Assembly: GCF_964222135.1 (NCBI RefSeq)
Contig: NZ_CAXQBR010000023.1
Coordinates: 1-64,000, forward strand
DNA: 64,000 nt
Reading direction: 5' to 3'
Source: Euzebya sp.
GTDB lineage: Bacteria > Actinomycetota > Nitriliruptoria > Euzebyales > Euzebyaceae
Under the pieces are notes generated by a model, which searched no databases, was not told where the DNA came from, and saw nothing but the letters and a program-made list of their open reading frames with translations. The translations under genes and the position numbers were made by a program. Positions within the stretch are counted from its first letter, which is position 1. Each line of letters begins with the position of its first letter. Shown here one piece after another: positions 62,017 to 64,000 of the stretch.

Positions 62017-62756
62017 CCCTCCCCACCGGTCGATGGCAGGTGCAGCACCTCGCCGGGGTGGATCAGGTCGGGGTCACCGGAGGCGACGTCGTTGGCGGCG
62101 ATCAGCCGCACCCAGTACGCGTGGACGTCACGGTCCGACGGCGGCTCGGCGGACGCGCCGGCCACGACGGCGCGGGCGATGACCCACAGGTTCTCGCCCG
62201 CGGCGACGACGTGCGAGGTCGGTCCCGAGGAGTCAGGTGCCGGGTCCTCGGGTGCGGGCCCCTCGTCGGTGGCGGTCTGCGCCTCCGCGGGGGTCACCGG
62301 CGCGACCGGGACGGGCGTGGTCCCGGGGAGCGGGACCGGCTGCACGGGCGGCAGGACGACCGCCGGCCCCGGGGCGGGATCCTCGTGCGGATCGGCGTCC
62401 TGGGCGGCAGCGGGCTGGCTGGGGGCGGCGACCGCGGCAGCGGGACCGCTCGCGAGGGCGAGCACCAAGGAGGTCCCGACCGCGCGGACCACGACGCGCT
62501 GGACCCACGCCGGCGCCAACCGCCGACCCCGCGGACCGCGTCCGCGCGCGGTGACCACGACGTCGTGGAGGGTGCCGACCAGCAGCCACCACGACGCGGC
62601 CCACGCCCCGAGGTGCACCACCGCGACCAGGACCTCACCCAGGTCGGCACCGACCAGCGGGTCCGCGCCGAGGTCGTCGCGCACGGCCGCTGCGGCGCGG
62701 CTGGTGAACACCACCGCGAGCACCTCGGCGGCCAGGACCGTCAACAGTCGTCGCAT
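62013..62756 (-). CDS. Membrane protein with C-terminal LysM domain, first gene of the secretion operon
   Basis: 247 residues, ATG 62756. Three N-terminal hydrophobic segments (residues 1-25, 45-65, 85-110) precede a Pro/Ala/Asp-rich linker and a LysM domain from about 185: SHVVAAGENLWVIARAVV, then IAANDVASGDPDLIHPGEVL. LysM binds peptidoglycan, so it may place the machine at the wall. LysM proteins are not part of classical Tn916 operons. The gene begins a run of seven genes, most overlapping by 4 nt. Confidence 0.82.
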   Translation of the reverse strand: MRRLLTVLAAEVLAVVFTSRAAAAVRDDLGADPLVGADLGEVLVAVVHLGAWAASWWLLVGTLHDVVVTARGRGPRGRRLAPAWVQRVVVRAVGTSLVLALASGPAAAVAAPSQPAAAQDADPHEDPAPGPAVVLPPVQPVPLPGTTPVPVAPVTPAEAQTATDEGPAPEDPAPDSSGPTSHVVAAGENLWVIARAVVAGASAEPPSDRDVHAYWVRLIAANDVASGDPDLIHPGEVLHLPSTGGEG

Positions 62757-62883
62757 GCCGGCGACGCTAGACCTCTACAACATCGCTCTTCAAGTGCAGA
62801 CCTGTGGAGAACCACGTAAAACCATGATGCGGTGGGCGTGTAGCCTGCCGGTGATCACCACCCCGCCCCCAGGAGGAGCACCA

Positions 62884-63747
62884 ATGGCCGGAGTCGAGGG
62901 ACGCGTCGTCGTCATCACGGGAGCAGGTGGGGGGCTCGGTCGCCAGCACGCCCTGCTGCTGGCCCAGCGAGGGGCGAAGGTCGTCGTGAACGACCTCGGC
63001 GGCGCCCGCGACGGCTCCGGCGCGGGCAGCGCCATGGCCGACGAGGTGGTCGACGAGATCACCGCCGCCGGAGGCGAGGCCGCGGCCAGCTACGACAACG
63101 TCGCCACGGAGGAGGGGGGCGCCGCAGTCGTCCAGACCGCACTCGACGCGTTCGGCTCGGTCGACGCGGTCGTCAACAACGCCGGGATCCTGCGCGACGG
63201 CACCTTCCACAAGATGACCGCGGACAACTGGGACGCGGTGCTCAAGGTCCACCTGTACGGCACCTACAACGTGACCCGCGCCGCCTGGCCCCACTTCCGC
63301 GAGCAGGGGCGCGGCCGCGTCGTGATGACCACCTCCACGTCAGGTCTGTACGGCAACTTCGGCCAGGCCAACTACGGGGCGGCGAAGCTCGGCATGGTCG
63401 GGCTGATGAACACCCTCGCCATGGAGGGGGCCAAGTACGACATCAAGGTCAACGCCGTCGCGCCCATCGCGGCGACGCGCATGACCGAGGACCTGTTCGA
63501 CGAGGCCACGCTCGAGAAGTACGACCCGGCCTACGTCTCCCCGCTCGTGGTGCACCTCTGCGGCGACGAGCTGTCCGACACCGGGTGGACGGTGCTCGCC
63601 GGCGGGGGGCTGTACGCCCGCGTCGCGTTCAGCCAGGCCGAGGGTGTGACCTTCGACGCCGTGCCCAGCCCCGAGGCGCTCGGTGAGCGCTGGGGTGAGA
63701 TCACCGACATGGCGGGCGCCCCCCTCGGCCAGCCGTTCGGCGGCTGA
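62884..63747 (+). CDS. Short-chain dehydrogenase/reductase (3-hydroxyacyl-CoA dehydrogenase-like)
   Basis: 287 residues from ATG 62884; GGAGGAG is just upstream. The NAD site is VVITGAGGGLGRQHALLLA, with NDLGGARDGSG as the acidic specificity loop and NNAGILRDGTFHKM. The active Ser is in TTSTSGLYGN and the YxxxK motif in ANYGAAKLGM. The set NDLGG and ILRD is typical of the dehydrogenase part of peroxisomal multifunctional enzyme 2 and bacterial relatives. It probably acts in beta-oxidation or steroid breakdown. Confidence 0.93.
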   Translation: MAGVEGRVVVITGAGGGLGRQHALLLAQRGAKVVVNDLGGARDGSGAGSAMADEVVDEITAAGGEAAASYDNVATEEGGAAVVQTALDAFGSVDAVVNNAGILRDGTFHKMTADNWDAVLKVHLYGTYNVTRAAWPHFREQGRGRVVMTTSTSGLYGNFGQANYGAAKLGMVGLMNTLAMEGAKYDIKVNAVAPIAATRMTEDLFDEATLEKYDPAYVSPLVVHLCGDELSDTGWTVLAGGGLYARVAFSQAEGVTFDAVPSPEALGERWGEITDMAGAPLGQPFGG

Positions 63748-63755
63748 GGAGGACC

Positions 63756-64000
63756 GTGCCCCGGCTGGCGGCCCGGCTCCTGGTCGCGGTCGTCGCCGTC
63801 ATGGCGCTGGCGTCACCCGCGGTCGCGCTGCCCTGGCCGGGCCACTACGTGCGGGGCGGCGAGGTCGCGCCCCCACCCGGTCCGGCCCTCCTCGTGGCCG
63901 CCGGGGGCGTGCAGCCCGCGCCGACCCAGGCCCGGGCCTGGGTGGCGGGCAACCCGGACGACCCCCGACGACCCGTCATCGCGCAGGCGATCGCGGACGT
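63756..64000 (+). CDS. Partial secreted protein
   Basis: GTG 63756 follows AGGAGG by a few bases and is 8 nt after the dehydrogenase stop. A Sec signal (LLVAVVAVMALASPAVA) opens the product; about 82 residues are visible before the right edge. Later residues include RGGEVAPPPGPALLVAAGG. The family cannot be told from this part. Confidence 0.65.
   Translation, partial: MPRLAARLLVAVVAVMALASPAVALPWPGHYVRGGEVAPPPGPALLVAAGGVQPAPTQARAWVAGNPDDPRRPVIAQAIAD

Overview
The window comes from a high-GC actinobacterium. Codon use is strongly G/C-ending, GTG and TTG starts are common, and gene ends often overlap as GTGA or ATGA. Lineage markers are a GlnR-type operator before a type II glutamine synthetase, a dnaK-grpE-dnaJ-hspR operon, a cell-wall-binding-repeat protease and a TcpC/TcpE-type secretion operon. 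A deep-branching class such as Nitriliruptoria (Euzebya or Nitriliruptor relatives) is my best guess, but that is inference. The block rpsF-ssb-rpsR-rplI followed by dnaB is typically near oriC in actinobacteria.

Layout. 0-5 kb: end of a Tad/Flp-like pilus locus (CpaB-like SAF protein plus a partial partner), a small excisionase-type HTH gene, a coiled-coil membrane protein and a DrrA-type ABC exporter. 5-9 kb: a secreted subtilase with cell-wall-binding repeats whose frame is broken twice, a methyltransferase and a small Cys-containing protein. 8.9-13.4 kb: a repeat/palindrome array, a second SSB, then rpsF-ssb-rpsR-rplI and dnaB. 13.4-19.4 kb: a DUF4349 lipoprotein, a secreted trypsin-like protease, a membrane-anchored EAL phosphodiesterase, a DUF3105-like lipoprotein and a membrane Ser/Thr kinase.

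19.5-26.5 kb is an accessory region. It holds broken genes (VOC, Clp-N, MarR, DUF433/DUF5615), two intact toxin-antitoxin pairs (a MazEF-like pair with a palindromic operator, and a DUF433/PIN-like pair), a cupredoxin and a VanZ-like protein. It ends in a tyrosine integrase beside tRNA-Gly(CCC), which suggests an old integrated element in decay.

26.6-43.7 kb returns to core functions: dcd, an F420/FMN-type oxidoreductase, a membrane Fe-S reductase, a solute-binding lipoprotein with a histidine kinase and a facing response regulator, glnII, a surface metallopeptidase and the DnaK chaperone operon with its HspR repressor. 43.8-50.9 kb holds a flavoprotein overlapped by a 1647-residue pseudokinase-AAA-GAF-GGDEF protein. 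With the EAL protein at 16 kb, this points to cyclic-di-GMP signalling.

51-55 kb has an LPG-synthase-like membrane protein and an S51 peptidase, followed by a NarL-type two-component pair. Matching palindromes lie before both operons. 55-62.8 kb is a tightly packed operon with the parts and partial gene order of the Tn916-type (TcpC/TcpE) type IV secretion apparatus, without a relaxase or integrase in view. The window closes with a short-chain dehydrogenase and the start of a secreted protein.
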